Source: a bacterium (Candidatus Ratteibacteria) CG_4_9_14_3_um_filter_41_21
GTDB taxonomy: Bacteria > Ratteibacteria > UBA8468
Reading direction: 5' to 3'
Length of the DNA stretch: 6,164 bases
NCBI GenBank assembly: GCA_002791075.1
Contig: PFWI01000075.1
Coordinates: 1-6,164 of the forward strand
Numbering within the stretch: the stretch's first letter is position 1; each line of letters starts with the position of its first letter. Shown piece after piece: positions 6,070 to 6,164 of this stretch. The translations under genes and the position numbers were made by a program. Under the pieces are notes generated by a model. It was not told the origin of the DNA, searched no databases, and saw nothing but the letters and a program-made list of their open reading frames with translations.

Positions 6070-6164
6070 TTTCCCCCTTTCTATCTTAATACAGTGCCCT
6101 TCACGAAACTCTGAAACCCGCGTTACTATTGCGTTTCCGAAGACCTATCTTTTTGATTTGCCCT
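6070..6164 (-). other. Leader of gnd, possibly with the last codons of an upstream gene
   Basis: One minus-strand frame is open from the window edge for 20 codons and stops with TGA at 6101-6103; the other two frames have stops. The peptide (ends NAGFRVS) is basic and unrecognised, so it may be a gene end or chance. TATTAA around 6085-6090 could serve as a -10 box, but no convincing -35 is visible. The gnd ribosome-binding site is at 6073-6080. Confidence 0.25.

Overview
The window reads as one minus-strand operon of central and accessory sugar metabolism from an uncultured, moderately AT-rich bacterium. The order of transcription runs from high to low coordinates. First is a 6-phosphogluconate dehydrogenase (gnd, 4579-6069). 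A 251-bp repeat-filled spacer follows (4328-4578). Then come a phosphofructokinase of PPi-dependent type (2981-4327), a HAD-superfamily hydrolase (1971-3008), a GalT-like/DUF4922-like HIT nucleotidyltransferase (1026-1955) and a galactokinase-like GHMP kinase that runs off the left edge (1-1003). No plus-strand gene is convincing, and no rRNA, tRNA, CRISPR or insertion-sequence transposase is visible. Standard code and strong Shine-Dalgarno sites at several starts indicate a bacterium. The dispersed palindromic repeats in the spacer resemble those I recall from metagenome-assembled anaerobes such as Omnitrophota-like lineages, but the phylum cannot be fixed from this window.

Region by region: 6070-6164 is a short leader that may hold the last codons of another gene. 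gnd is canonical in its catalytic residues. The spacer after gnd holds a chain of three short hairpins and a large concentric inverted repeat whose outer arm touches the gnd stop codon. The last four genes are tightly packed: pfk and the HAD gene overlap by 28 bp, the next gap is 15 bp, and the last is 22 bp. They are very likely cotranscribed and coupled in translation.

Working together (inference): a GHMP kinase that would make a sugar 1-phosphate, a GalT-like enzyme that could move a nucleotidyl group to or from it, and a HAD phosphatase suggest a route through sugar-1-phosphates or NDP-sugars. PPi-PFK and Gnd would link it to glycolysis and the pentose phosphate pathway. The substrate is unknown. 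The sugar-contact motif of the kinase differs from true galactokinase, so this is probably not the Leloir pathway itself.

The most striking observation is the order of segments in the GalT-like protein. Its N-terminal ~105 residues look like the segment that normally closes DUF4922-type proteins, and its catalytic HIT part, normally N-terminal, comes last. This looks like a circular permutation.
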